Source: Collybia mongolica (lineage: Eukaryota; Basidiomycota; Agaricomycetes; Agaricales; Clitocybaceae). From it: a stretch of DNA of 64,000 nt. Location: NCBI GenBank assembly GCA_013420905.1, contig JAAXNY010000001.1:4960001-5024000 (forward strand), in the 5' to 3' direction. A model generated the notes under the pieces. It saw only the letters and a list, made by a program, of their open reading frames with translations. It was not told the origin of the DNA and searched no databases. Below, piece by piece: positions 21,211 to 34,080 of this stretch. The position numbers and the translations under genes are program-made. Each line of letters starts with the position of its first letter. Position 1 is the stretch's first letter.

Positions 21211-24200
21211 ATGAATAGTACAGTACCTGAACGCGAATTACTAGCCACGTACTTGGCTTCCGTAGATGAGCGCGATGGACCAGTAATAAACTACGAGCAG
21301 AACAGCAGCAACCCAGCAAGTACACCCACTAGACCTATGACATACGCTCAAGAACAGCCCATGATCGATAAAGCTTTAAGTAAATTAAAGCAGTGGCAAA
21401 TTGGCACCAACGAGTGCAGTCTTGGAACGGCAACAAGTGAAAAGTGTAATATTGAGCCCATGGATCAGCTAGTAGGAAAGAAGTATAAACCAGTACATTT
21501 GAAAACAAAACCAACACTGGCGGACCTGCCTGATAAATTTAGAATTATCAGAGATATAAAGGGTGACCCTTTAGCGGCCCTACCAGTTCTAACGCCTAAC
21601 CCACCTCCGTTTAAACCAACTGGGAGGTACACTGAGGAAAGGCGCGCGGAATTCCAAAGAGTACACGAAGAAGAAAGCTTCTTAAAACCTAAAGAGATGG
21701 ATATAATCCACGACTTTATGTGCAAACATAATGATGGTTTTGCTTGGAATGATAGTGAGCGCGGTAGCTTTAAGAAGGAATATTTTCCTCCCGTCGAGAT
21801 ACCAGTAGTCCCACATACGCCGTGGACAGAAAGGAACATTAGAATCCCACCAGGGATCTATGAAGATGTTTGTAAAATCATCAAAACTAAAATTGATGCA
21901 GGAGTCTATGAGAGATCCAATTCATCATATAGGTCTAGATGGTTTACCGTATTAAAGAAAGGCCCAGGAAAGAAGCTTAGAATTGTACATAGTCTAGAAC
22001 CGCTGAATGCAGTCACAATAGCGCACTCGGGCTTACCACCCGCTACCGAAGAACTAGCAGAACACTTCGCAGGGCGCGCTTGTGGCGGAATGATGGATCT
22101 ATATGTAGGATACGATGAGAGGCCTTTGGCAGAAACCTCGCGCGATCTAACCACGTTCCAAACACCGTTTGGCGCACTGAGACTAGTAACACTTCCTATG
22201 GGATGGACGAATTCAGTTCCAATATTTCATGATGATGTCACATACATCCTACAGGATGAGGTACCACATGTCACAATACCCTACATTGATGATGTACCCG
22301 TGCGCGGTCCAGCAACGCGCTACGAACTGCCGGACGGAACAGAAGAAGAGCTACCTGGTGCTCCAGGTGTTAGGCGCTTCTTCTGGGAACATATGCAAAA
22401 TGTAAATTGCGTCGTACAGAGAATGAAGTATTCTGGAGGAACGTTTTCAGGATATAAGTCTATGTTATGCGCAAGTGAAATTCTAGTGGTAGGACATAGA
22501 TGTACCTATGAAGGACGAAAACCTACTACAGATAGAATCGGTGTAGTTGAAAGATGGGGACCATGCAAAGATGTCAGTGAAGTACGCGCTTACATGGGAA
22601 CTATTGGTGTATGCAGGAATTTCATTAAAGACTTTGCCCGTATAGGCCAACCAATTCAAAAGTTAACTAGAAGTAGTGAACCTTGGATATGGGGGCCTGA
22701 GCAAGAAGAAGCGCAGCAGCTATTGTTAGACGCACTTAAAAATAGCCCCGCGCTCCGTCCAATTAATTACACCTGGAATACGCCAGTGGTATTGTCAGTA
22801 GATACGTCATGGAAAGCCGTAGGCTACTATATCTATCAGGAAGACCCTGATATACCTGGAAGAAAGCACTATGCTAGATTTGACTCGATAACTCTGAATG
22901 AGCGCAAAGCGCGCTTCTCACAACCCAAACGAGAGCTATTCGGATTGATGAGAGTTCTAATGGCATGTTATTATTGGTTTATTGGAGTACGAAATTTGGT
23001 AGTGGAAACGGATGCAAAGTACATTAAGGGGATGTTATCAAACCCAAGTCTAGGACCTAATGCAATGGTAAATAGGTGGATTGATAGGATACTTATGTTC
23101 CACTTTACTCTGGTTCATAAAGCTGGTAAAGGCTTTGGCCCGGATGGTCTGTCAAGACGAGACGCGCGGCTAGGGGATCCTGTCTACCCGGACCCAGATG
23201 ATGGTTACGACAAACCCTCAGGTCCTTTAAGGTTTATCAACCCAACGGAAGGATTGGATGACCCTTTGGAGCTGTCAGATTTTAAAGAGGAGATCGACAC
23301 GCGCGGCGGATATTTATTCCAACTTGCAAAGGAAATCTCTGATTTTGAAATTGAAGTAAACAATGCCTGGGCTGGTGAAGCAGCATTTATTGGAGAAGTA
23401 AAACAGCACTTAGGTTTAGGACGGTTCGGTATTCAAAGAGAAGCTTATCTAAAGCAACTTGTAAATACTACTGTCATACCCGATGAAAAGTTTAAATATG
23501 ACCCTAATGTAAGGGAAGTATATGACGAGTCTAAACGAACACCTACGGCGCAGGAACAGGATAAAAACCTACCTTTAATAAAAGAATGGTTAAAAAGACC
23601 ACAAAAGAGACCAAAAGGAATGACAGATCGCGCCTACCTAAAGTTTGCAAGGCAGGCGTCTAATTTCTTTTTGGATCCAGAAGGCAGGATGTATAGGAAA
23701 AATATCGATAGCGCGCACCAGCTTGTTGTTGATAAAAATCACCGGACATATATGATGAGGGCGTCTCACGATTCTGTTGGACATAGGGGTTTCTATGCAA
23801 CAAAATCCTTAATAGATAAAAGATTTTGGTGGCCAGAAATGGAACGCGATGTATCATGGTATGTGAAGTCATGTCACATCTGTCAGACAAGGCTCTTAAC
23901 TTTGTTGAGAATCCCTCCTGTCATAACCCACACGCCGTCTATATTCCAAGTATTGCATGCGGACACCATGTATATGAGCCCATCGTCTAATGGTTATAAA
24001 TACATTGTCCAAGGAAGATGTGCGCTGTCTTCGTGGATGGAAGGCGCGCCCCTCAAATCTGAGGATGGCAAGACCTTGGGAAGGTGGCTGTTCGAAGAAG
24101 TAATTTGTAGATGGGGTTCCCTAATGGAAATTGTAACGGATAATGGTCCTGCCTTTGTCGCAGCCAAAGCATGGCTGGAATCCAAGTATGGTATTACAGG

Positions 24201-25056
24201 AATAAGTATATCACCATACAATTCCAAAGGAAATGGGATCGCCGAGCGCGCACATTGGGATGTGCGTCAAGCTGTCTTCAAAGCTACAGGTGGTGATGTA
24301 AAGAAGTGGTACTACTTCTTCCACCATGTAATGTGGGCTGACAGGATTACTATACGGAAAGGGACGGGTTGCTCCCCCTATTTTATGATTACGGGCGCGC
24401 ACCCAACCTTACCGTTAGATATTATTGAAGCCACTTGGTTAGTAAAGTTACCAGGAAAAATATTGACCACAGAGGAACTCATTGGGTTTAGAGCGCAGGC
24501 TCTAGCTAAGCACGTCCAGCATGTGGCCGATATGAGGAAACGTATCAATATAGAAAAACGAAGGAGACTATTACAGTATGAGAAGGATCACAGTGCAACC
24601 ATCAGAGACTATGATTTCAAACCAGGAAGTTTAGTACTAGTTAGAAATACCGAGGTCGAAAGTTCGCTCGATAAAAAGCTGAAGCCACGGTACCTGGGAC
24701 CAATGATAGTCCTGAGATGAAACCGCGGGGGAGCCTATATTGTTTGCAAAATGGATGGATCGGTGTGGCAACATAAAGTGGGGGCGTTTAGGGTTATTCC
24801 CTATTTTGCTAGGAGTACAATTGAACTGCCGGATAATCTGCAAGATCTAATAGACATCTCTAGCGAAACACTAAATGCTTTAGTGGAATCGAAAGATCCC
24901 GCTAATAGGCAAGTTTACAAGGAGCGTGACTATACTTTTGACAGAGTCCAATTGGATCAGTCTGATTCAGAGTCAAGCTCTAGTGAGAACACTGAGGAGG
25001 GGATAGCGCCGGCACTACCACAAACTACTATGTCACACCGGAAGTTGCATAGGTGA
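21211..25056 (+). pseudogene. Pol of Gypsy copy 2 with one nonsense codon
   Basis: RT (YIDD ~22282), RNase H and integrase motifs all match copy 1. A TGA at 24718-24720 replaces the CGA of copy 1, cutting the C-terminal module after PMIVLR. The same frame then stays open to 25056. Start residue as for copy 1. Confidence 0.9.
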
Positions 25057-25202
25057 TAAATCAGTATGGAAACAGAAGCAGTAAAGACAGTATAAGCAAC
25101 TAAGCTAAGTAGTAAGGACAGTGTTAAGCCGAGTAAAGACAGTAATACAAAGGAGCGTGGGGAGGGACACCATAACTCAAGAGGAAGTTAATTGGACTGT
25201 CC

Positions 25203-26584
25203 TCAAGCAGATATGAAGTCGTCTTCAACCTCGGGCAAGGGCACGTCAGCCGGAGCTACCTCCTCCTTATCATTGTCATCCTGGTCATGGACTTCCATAG
25301 CGCTCGCAGTGGCAGCCTCGTCAGAGCCCCCCTCCAGAGCGGCCTCGTTCATTAGACCGTTGAGGTGAGTAACCTCGTCCATAGTGGCATCACGACGCTT
25401 CAATAAGAAGGACACTGTATGACTGATCTCCTCCAACTCAGCGCGGTAGTTTAAGAGCATCCTACCGAGGGCTTGCTTGGTGTGCGACATGGGATCGCCC
25501 GCGTCTGCAATCAAGCGCGCCCACGCTAAGACTACATCGTGCTCCTTGGAGGGACGGAAGTCAATAAAGACACGAGTATCTGATGCACAGTCGGTATAAA
25601 TTTAGAACCATCTATTATTAGAAAACGTACCCTCAGCAGATGCCTTTGGATCTTCATCCGGGGTGTCCTGCCTCGTACGCTTTTTGGGACGAAGAGTGCT
25701 GCCGCGATTGAGCTCAGAACGCTTACCGTCCTGTAGGAATAAGAAACAAAGTAATAGACAGAGCAAAAACAAGAATGGGTACCTTGATGGCAGCCTTTTC
25801 AGCCTTAGTCCTTTTGACACGAGGAACCTTAATGTTCTCCTTCTCCTTGCGGCTACGGGTGATTGGTCCTTCACTAAGGAGACGACTAGTCACTGATCCA
25901 GAGACAGCAGCACTAGCCATAGCGCCGGAATCAATGACCATATTCTTGAGTAAAGAAGAGACGCCATTGAGTATGTCGCGCACTGACAGTGCGGTAGCTA
26001 AAAAGAAACATACCGAGTCAGTACCAGACATTTCAATGTCACCGTCATATTCACCGCCAGCAATGACCTTGCCTGGAATAGTGGTACCATCCGCTTCACC
26101 ACCAGTAGCAGGGACCTAGTACCAGAAAACCATAGTTAAAGAGCAGTACAGTACGAGATGAGGTAAAAAGCACGCACCGTGGTTTGAGACAGGTGCTCAG
26201 TGCGGAGCTTTTCACGGTGACGGTGAATAGCGGCAGTCAGAGTCACAATGTTACGGTAAACAGGCTCTTGAAGTAACTCGGGGTATACATGTTGTAGTCC
26301 CTGGAATGCCTTACGGACGCCAAAAATAACATTCTGCCAGGACCGCTCCGTCAAAACCAATTTGGACTCAGTCAGGAGTAGCTGTAAATTGTAAAAGTTG
26401 GTTACAAAAACAGCGTTTTAAAAAGTGTAATTGGTAAAAAGTGTACCGCGGTTTCGCCTAACTTCCGGACGCTGACCCTTTGTTCAACAAGGGTGTCCAT
26501 CGATAAACGAGCTTGAAAGGTGTGTCACTGAGCTTGGACCATCTTGAAGTTCTCGATGTCTTGATAGTTGGGGGGGCTAGTCAT
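25203..26584 (-). pseudogene. Antisense gene A of Gypsy copy 2, damaged exon 1
   Basis: Exons 2-4 and their splice sites match copy 1, ending at 25203. Exon 1 starts at the same MTSPP (ATG at 26584) but is rearranged near 26399-26455, where short indels break the frame between the LLLTESK segment and the N-terminus. The TATA-like block near 26681 is kept. Confidence 0.6.
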
Positions 26585-27272
26585 AATGATGCAGAGGAAA
26601 TTGATTCTTCGAACCAGAACGTTGAAAAGAGAGTATAATAGAGTCGGGCAATGTCTTGGGACAAAAAGCACAGCCAGTGCCCTTTTTATACCTCTACGAC
26701 TAGAGAAGCGCTACCCAGTCTCTCATTCATTGCGCGCGCTCTACCCCCAGAAAAATCTATACATTTCAACTGAACTGGTCCGAGACGCGTGCCTAATTGA
26801 AATGCTGGGCCCAATTGAAAAAGGAGCTCCGTAAAAATTCATGTGGAGCGCGGCAGTGTCCACATGACAACTGGGACAGTTGTTGTCAGTGTTGAGGGGG
26901 AGATGGGTATAAGCAAAATCGATTTGGAAAAACCTACCAAGGTTACAAGGATTGAAATAGATTGTCTATAAAAAGTCAGTGATCGCACCACGGTCTTAAT
27001 GATCGAGAGAATTGCACCAGAATTAAACTGTACTATTTATAACTTAAGTAGCCGGTGCAAGGGCGGAAGCTTTCTTATGAAGACAATAGAACAACAGGTA
27101 AACCAATTGTATTGTTTATAGTCCAGGGGACTGTATGTAGAAACATGTGTTGGACTTCAATTAATAAAATTGAAGCCCAACGAAAGGCGGGGGAATAAGT
27201 AATATGTAAGGGCACAGGGGCCCGGGAAAACACAGATATATATATATAAAACATAGGGGGGGCGCGGCGCGG

Positions 27273-29223
27273 CTACTCCTCCTCGCTGTCAGGCACGGAC
27301 GAAGAGGAACTTGACGACGAAGAACCGTCATCAACCTCTGCTTCTTCCTCCAAGGGCGGCCAAGGGAGGTTCTGGAAATCCGCGTAGAAGAGGAGAGCGC
27401 TCTCCGTGGCTGGCGTAGTCAGCAAGAGGTTTTGAAGGCCCTCCAGGCCTTCCTCCTCGTACAACTTACCGATGGTGCCAACTATGCGCGCCAACAAGGA
27501 GTTGCGCATTTCAAGCGCGCGGTTAGCGGCCTGAATGACCTCCGCGGCAAGAGAGTCCGCGTCGCCTAGCTGAGCATAGGCTTCAGCAACCGCTAGTAGA
27601 ATAAGTAAAATCATTAGTAAACAAAAAGACAGAAAGAAAATGGCTTACTAGAAATGCCCGCACCAAGCATCGGCCCCAGATCCTCACGAAGCCTAGCGCG
27701 CTTCTGGGGAGTGAGGCTGAAGCTGCACTTCCCCTTCTTGGCAGTGGCGCATTCAATGCTCGGTTTACCCCAACCGTTGAAGGTGCACTCAATGTCGCCG
27801 CGGGTGGCGCACATCGTGCAAGGATAGCCCACCTAGTAAAAATGATCAGTAACAAGAAATAAAGTAGTAATAAACATACGGAAGAGCGCCGCGGCGCAAG
27901 GTCAGCCAGCAGGGAGGTAATAGGGGACTGTAGCGGCGTCAGCTCCCGGTTGGGAACCAGCGCGTGCTTGCGGCGTGTCGCCTGAGCCCTATCCCTAGAG
28001 CGGGTGGTCTTACGCGACCAACGAGGAGAAGGGGCCACGGGAGGCAACAACTCCGCGAACCCCTCTTGAGCCAACTGGCGTGCGATCTCATCATCGAAGA
28101 GCCGAAGCTCAGGGACCTCAACCTTTACCGGCGGCTGCCCAGAGGACTAAGGAGATAAAAATGAGTAAAAGTAAATGAGTTCAAAAGAGAAAAGAGACAT
28201 ACCGGACCTGCTTCCGAGGGACGCAGCGCGGAAGCACTGCCAGTCCCCTGGGCGCGCGACATGTCAGACTAGAATTTTGAAATCAAGTCAGCAATAATGT
28301 GAAACTCGTAAAGTAAAGGATATACCTGGGGAACCGCACGGCCTTTTCCCTTGGACCCAGCATTACGCTTCCGCTTGAGGGGCTATTAAAATAAGTCAAC
28401 CACCGAAGGAAAGTAATAAAAAGCAGTGATAAACGAACCGCAGGTACCAAGACCGGGGAGCGCGCCGGCAAGGGCGCGGCGGACCAATTGTCCCGGTACT
28501 GATGGTAACGGCGCGGTGCGCCAACCATGCGAGGCGGGACGAGGAAAGTATCTCGAAAGATACTGTCACCATTGTCGCGCTCGAAGCGCGACCCCACCTG
28601 GTCAAGGACTTGCTCCACAGTGGGAGCCTGGCCCTAAAAGAACAAGGTAGTCAGCTTGACAAGGGGAGGCAGAGTAAAGAAGTAAACAAGTTATTTACCA
28701 GAAGAATGGAGTTGGCGCCCAGGTCAGTCGATATGACCGTACACCAGGATGACCACGAAGCCTCGCGCGCGTCAACTGGGATGCGCATCACTTGAAGGTG
28801 AAGCGCGCGCAGGAGGAGGATAGCCGGATATGGCAGTGAGAAACGCGCGCCACGGACCACGCCAGTGATGGCATCCTGAGACCAGTAAATAAGTAAAAGG
28901 AGTTAACAAGTAAAAGATGGGCGTACGATGAGCATGGAGCAGTGATCGACAAAGTCGATCAAGTCATCAAGGTCAAGGGGACCTTGGTGGTCCATACGGG
29001 GCGCGAGCTCCTCGGCCATGATAATCCACCCTTGCTCCATAGCGACGAAGACGTCGCCCTCGGCATCTTCGAGGAGGTCCGAGAAGGAAGGGATCGGCTG
29101 GTCCACATAGACCATGGTGGGGGAACGGCCCTCAGTCGGCAGAATCGCGGCAGAAAGCGAGAGGGACAGCGCGGAAGGCGAGCGCAGAGCACGAGCCATG
29201 GCGGAAGTGGAAGTGGAAGACAT
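27273..29223 (-). CDS. Antisense gene B of Gypsy copy 2 (8 exons, 520 aa)
   Basis: Exons 29223-28927, 28875-28699, 28633-28439, 28382-28326, 28268-28203, 28146-27880, 27832-27649 and 27592-27273 join in frame to a 520-residue product ending in a poly-Ser/acidic tail (VPDSEEE). All seven introns keep GT-AG although element sense genes in this copy are broken. The fourth of the six cysteines is replaced by Ser (GKPSIEC), so the zinc module may be impaired. Function unknown. Confidence 0.68.
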
Positions 29224-29676
29224 TTCTGTTTGAAAAGAGTTGGAGCGTTTGAGCAATGCAGATAGCAAAGAGATTTAGAAATGGGCTATAAAGTCCAAAT
29301 TGTCTAAAACTTAGCAAGGACGCGAGCTTTTTAAAAACGCACAACCCTGCATTGCGAAGCTCTGAAAGACAAACAGGAGTACCAATCTCTTGCTGAAGTG
29401 TCAGAAACATAACGAGAAAAATGTCCAGATGACTGAAATATCTGTAAAGCGATGTCCGAATGTCAAGTACTCTCTCAGGAGACGTATATAGCTGTCACGA
29501 TCCTGATGGGAAGTAAAACCTCTGGGCTCGATCCCAACATCGCGCGCCTACCTGTCTAAAAGCAGAACTGTTGTAACATTGTACTGAAAGATTAGACGCG
29601 TGCAGACCTGAAGTATTGGACCAACATGCCGGCAAAGAGAGACTGAGGACAGTCTACATTTGTGGTATGGGGGAGA

Positions 29677-30894
29677 TGATAGGGCCCGAAATTGTTTGCA
29701 CTTATAAAGTCGACAAGTAAGGCTATTAGTGTCATTTCTAATAACCAAGTAAGCGGTAATAAAGGATTAGAGTCGAGCTCCAAGACGGCTAATCAGAGTG
29801 AACTAGTCTAATGGATAATACACTATCAGTACAGAGGACTATGAGTACGGTCTATTATTAGTCCTATTCACCATGCCCGGTTACAACCTCGGTGTCTTAG
29901 TTCATAAGTAACCGTTGTAGTATGATATCATTAGTCCGGGGATCATCATTAATAGGAGAAGTAATTGTAAATTCGGGACTTGCACAACCCAATCCTAGTC
30001 AGGGGTACTTGGTGTTAACTACCGGAAGCGACGGGACACCGTGAATAACAACCAGGACAATCAGGGGGAGTAAACGACAGTGCCGCGCTGTTTTAAATAA
30101 CAAAGCGCGCGGTCGGGACTTGATAAGAGTTTAGCCCGCTCTTTCAATATTTGATAAGTAACCAGTAAACGACATAATTGGCACGCGTGGCGCGCGCGCC
30201 AAGCTGTAGTAGACGCGTTGGTATTGAATACAGATCCTTGGCGCGCGGGAGCGCGGTTCCGTGTAAAATTTACAATTCCGTATGATATTTAGTTTGTACA
30301 TTATAAATAGACTGTAGATGAGTAGCGCTAAGGCAAGGAATCTTGCCCCCACTTCGCGCGACTATAGAGTATACAAATCACATTTGTTAAAACACTATTG
30401 CGTGTCCGAATTAAGGATCAGATTGCTTCAACGTGTCTTGATTGGAATTGATTGGAGAACCACAGAATTAAAGAAGCTTAGTTCACTTGGAACTTAGTAC
30501 CGTATTGTCCGTTGGAATTACTAGGCACTTGGCCTAAGTGCACTTGGCACTGTATTGTTTGATAAGTTGCTTGGACTTATAGATCCGCTTGGGATCGCTA
30601 ATAATTGAACGTACACTTGGTACTCAGTCTATTGGATCGAGAGATTTTATAAATATACCTAGCAGGTTTTTGAACCTGTGTTGAAGCTTTTGTCTAAATC
30701 GAACCCGTTGAGAGATCATTGGAAAGGGCTTTGGCTAGTACTATTCAAAGCTTAGTGCTTCTAAGCACTTGAACCCGAACTCAAAACAGGCAATTCCTAC
30801 TGTTCGTGTGTTGATTGTTAGGTTTGGTGTGTGTGTGTGTGAAGGATTACATTACATAGCATCAGCGCACTTATAGCCCAGGAGCCCCCTTTCA
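29677..30894 (+). repeat. 3' LTR of Gypsy copy 2
   Basis: 1218 bp, TGATAGGGCCCG to CCCCCTTTCA. It is close to the solo LTR at 52574-53789 (both have GTCGACAAG near the start) and clearly different from its own 5' LTR. Confidence 0.93.
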
Positions 30895-31972
30895 GCGGGT
30901 AGACCTTGCAGGATTTCCCTTCTGCGTCGCGGACGAGTTCGATCGCGTGGTCCCACGGTCGGCGATCTGGGAGAGCATCGAAGGACGTCTTGGAGAACAC
31001 ATCCTCAAATTCGTGGACGTGCGCCGGTGCTAGATCGAAAAACGTCTTGGGTTGCACATTACGATCAAAGGAGTCTGCGATCTGCTGGGACGCGTTCTTC
31101 CGGGCTTCCGTTTGGATCTTTTCCGCTAGTCGCTGCGAGATGGTTTGGGTTGTCCGAATCTCTTCCGGTGCCTTCTGAAACTGTCCTGGTTCGCCGATGT
31201 TGACCACGAAGATACGGTCGCCCTCTTTGATGCAATCTTCAAGGGCGATATCTCCTTCGTGCTCAGAGTCGGGAACCTCTCCAATTTCTGTTTCTGGTTC
31301 GGGCATGGGTCCTGCGCGACAGGCGTTGATGCGGGCCTCCAATTTACGCTTCTCCGCCTTTTCCGATTTAACCTCGTTCGCGCAGGTCCAACATTTGTCG
31401 GGACAGCGACTCATCTTCACCTCGTTGGTCTGCCAGTTGATCTCCAGGTTGTGCTCCTGCAACCAAGTGTAGCCCAGTATGAGATCCTGCTTCCCTAGGC
31501 TGGTGACCGCGAAGTGGGTGCGTTCTGAGTGACCGTTGTACTGGAGGATGAGGTCTACGATCTCCGAAATAGACCCGTTCTCGTTCGGAGTGCCGTCGAC
31601 GTTGAACACCGGAATAGTGCGAACTAGCTTGCGCGAGGTCAACCTGTTCCTCCGCACGAATTCAGAATCGATGAAAAGGCCCGTTGCTCCCGAGTCTACC
31701 AAGCTGTTCGTCGCGAATGTCTCGCCTGTGTTGGTCGTCTGAAGTTCAATCTTGAGCTTCAGCGAGCGAGTGCTGGGGGTGGCGGCGACTACAAATCGCT
31801 TGGGTAAAGCTCGTTCCCATCGGGGGAGTCTCTGGCGCGGCGGTTTAGGGACAGGGATGGTATCTTGTACGGCTTCTGTAGTAGTTTCGGGTGTTTGGGA
31901 ACTTTCAATTGTATTCTCAACTTCTAAACACGCGAACCTATTTACAGATGACAGCAAGGGCGTACTGTTCAC
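30895..31972 (-). pseudogene. Truncated protease-pol ORF of a second Gypsy family
   Basis: Minus-strand ORF starting at 31972 whose ATG overlaps the upstream gag stop (ATGA). A retropepsin motif, VDSGATGLFID, lies near residue 91-101, followed by LILGYTWLQEHN. The frame reaches the first residues of RT (KSCKVYPL) and is cut there by the LTR end at 30894. The remaining RT, RNase H and integrase are absent from the window. This family differs from the large element in codon use and motif. Confidence 0.88.
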
Positions 31973-33156
31973 TCGCTGTCCGCTACAAAACCCTCTTGAG
32001 TGGTTGCGAACGTTTCCCCTTCTTCCGCCAGCAGTTCAACTTGTGCATCTATCATCGCGAAGATGTGCTGCGCGAACTCATGCTGCTCCTCCATTGACAT
32101 GAACCGCGTGTCGTAGTGGAGGGGGCAGTCCTTCCGGAAATGGCCCGGCTGCTTACATCGGTGGCAGGTCTCGATGTTCGTTCGAGCCCTCCGCATCGCA
32201 TCTACATCCATCGGAACCGGTGGAGGGAGAGCAGGGGGCGGCGGAGGTGGTGGTGGCGCCATCCGTTGCAGCGTCGGGGCTGAGAAGTGCGGCGGTGCGC
32301 GAAACGCCGAGGTAGTGCGTGCGGGAGGTGCGCGAGCCGCCGGTTTAGTGCTCAGGAAGGCCTCGTTGGTGAGGCGGTTTTCATCGCACTTCATTGCCGC
32401 TACATACCACTGTTCCGGCTGATTGTCCGCTGGTCGTCCCACTGCCATCGTCGCGATCTGCAACTGAATCTCCCCGCTCAGTCCCTTCCGGTACTTCACC
32501 ACAATCGTCAACCCCTCCTTGTATCCCGACTTGTCGATGAGATCCCTGAACTCATCCGTGTAGTCGTCCACCGATCGCGATCCTTGGTGGTAGCTGCTCG
32601 TTTCCAACCTCGTAATCGCCCGCTGCGCTTCGCTCTGCACGAAGAAGTTGACCGCGAAGTCGGTGCGGAATAGGGCCCATGTCGTGTACTTCAGGTTCCC
32701 GGTAGCGGTCTGGTATCACATGGCCCGGTCCGCGAACAGATACACTCGGCCTTTCTTCATGAAGGTGTACGCCCACCGTACCTGCGTCACTTCATCCACG
32801 AACTGGTGTGGTACAAGATTTATATACAGTTCGCATGCGTTAATGAACGCACGCCCTCGTTCGCGCGATCCGTCGAAGTCATCGGGAAGCGATGGCCGGA
32901 GTGCTGAAGGTCGTCCCGAATTAACGTGGGTCGCGGGGGGAGGTGTTGATACATTATTTACAGGGGCGCTGGGTGCAGGGGTATTGACCGGGGGTGGGGG
33001 AGCCGCGGTTTGGAGCACGATCAGCGCGTTGATGCTGTCGGTGAGCTTCTTAAGCTGCTCGGCTTGTTCCTCCGCCTTCCTATTGAGATCTCCTACGTCT
33101 CGTTTGATGTTATCCATCCTCGTTTCGGCGTCCATCGGCCGGAGTAGGAGTTCCAC
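31969..33156 (-). pseudogene. Gag-like ORF of the second Gypsy family
   Basis: From ATG 33156 (MELLLRPMDAETRMDN) the frame covers a coiled-coil start (LNRKAEEQAEQLKKLTDSI), a Pro-rich linker, a retrotransposon Gag domain and a CCHC knuckle (CHRCKQPGHFRKDC, ~32125-32170), ending at 31969. One in-frame TGA at 32716-32718 interrupts the Gag domain (RAM*YQTATGNLKY). CGA to TGA would explain it. Confidence 0.85.
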
Positions 33157-33456
33157 TTCTAGTTCGGAGGAGGGTGGAGAGGGCGATTCTCGCGCGGTCT
33201 TGACGGATTCTGTATCGGAGCTGACAGTTTCTGCCGATCGGAATTTGGCAATGGCTGCGGTGAGGTCACGGTCTCTGCTGGTGAGAGAATTCTACTGTAA
33301 GGGCAACTCCGGCGGAGTGCGCATGAACTTAGTAGAGTGGGCCGACGCTGGTGGAGGGGATCCTAAGTTGATGTATTCACTTGTACGACATATGTACTAC
33401 TCACCTGGTGGAGGGGATCCTAAGAGAATTCTCTGAGGAGCCTCCATCAGGGGGGG

Positions 33457-33801
33457 TGTGCTATATACCTAGTACTACATTAAATACACGTTCCCGGTGT
33501 GGTACGACGACACGCGTTGGGCTAGCAAAGGTCACGTGACCGTGCCCTTGATAGTCCAAACAAGTGCGAAGTCCGGCGGCGAACTGCGCGCGAAGTAGAG
33601 AGTGGGGGTGCGTGTGGGCGTAGGTAATGAACGTGCGATGTAGTGAATGTAATTGAGTGAGCGCGAAGTAAGCAGAGAAATTGTATCGTAAGTCGGCGGG
33701 ATGACTGAGTCGCGAATCGGCGAAGTAGAAGTCGGCAGAGTGAGATTCAGCGAAGTAAGGCTAGATCGGCGAAGTAAGGCGGAAATGGAGTTCCCCTTAC
33801 A
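33457..33801 (-). repeat. Candidate LTR of the second Gypsy fragment
   Basis: On the minus strand it starts TGTAAGGGGAACTCC and ends TATATAGCACA, i.e. TG to CA, ~345 bp upstream of gag. It contains several GCGAAGTA repeats. A direct repeat CTGGTGGAGGGGATCCTAAG lies between it and gag (33350 and 33405). No second copy is present for comparison. Confidence 0.35.
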
Positions 33802-34080
33802 ATTTTGATGATCGGCTCTCAGCTAACACTGTCTGACCTAGATTCCATTCCGGAAAGAATCTCCTAGGTCAAAGCTTTACAGATATGATGGGCGAGGAAG
33901 TGATGAAAGGTTGGGTCAAGCCATATCAACAGTTTATTCGGGCATCATTTTGTACGACCCTTTTGTTGTTTACCACATAATGATACTGATAACAATATAG
34001 CGGAGGCCGATTGTCAGTCGCGAGCGCTGACCAACGTCCCTACTGGAGAAACTAGAGAAGGCTCCATTGGCGACAATGAA

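Larger units (their letters stand above)
17224..30894 (+). mobile_element. Ty3/Gypsy LTR retrotransposon, copy 2 (defective)
   Basis: Same family and layout as copy 1, interior 17890-29676 with about 2% difference by eye. Its 5' LTR is the old split LTR (2478-2998 plus 17224-17889); its 3' LTR (29677-30894) is of the young type. The gag frame is broken by a 7-bp deletion near 18604 and an upstream TGA. Pol has a TGA at 24718. It cannot be autonomous. Flanks 2474-2477 (CCAG) and 30895-30898 (GCGG) do not match, so no target duplication is left. Confidence 0.9.
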
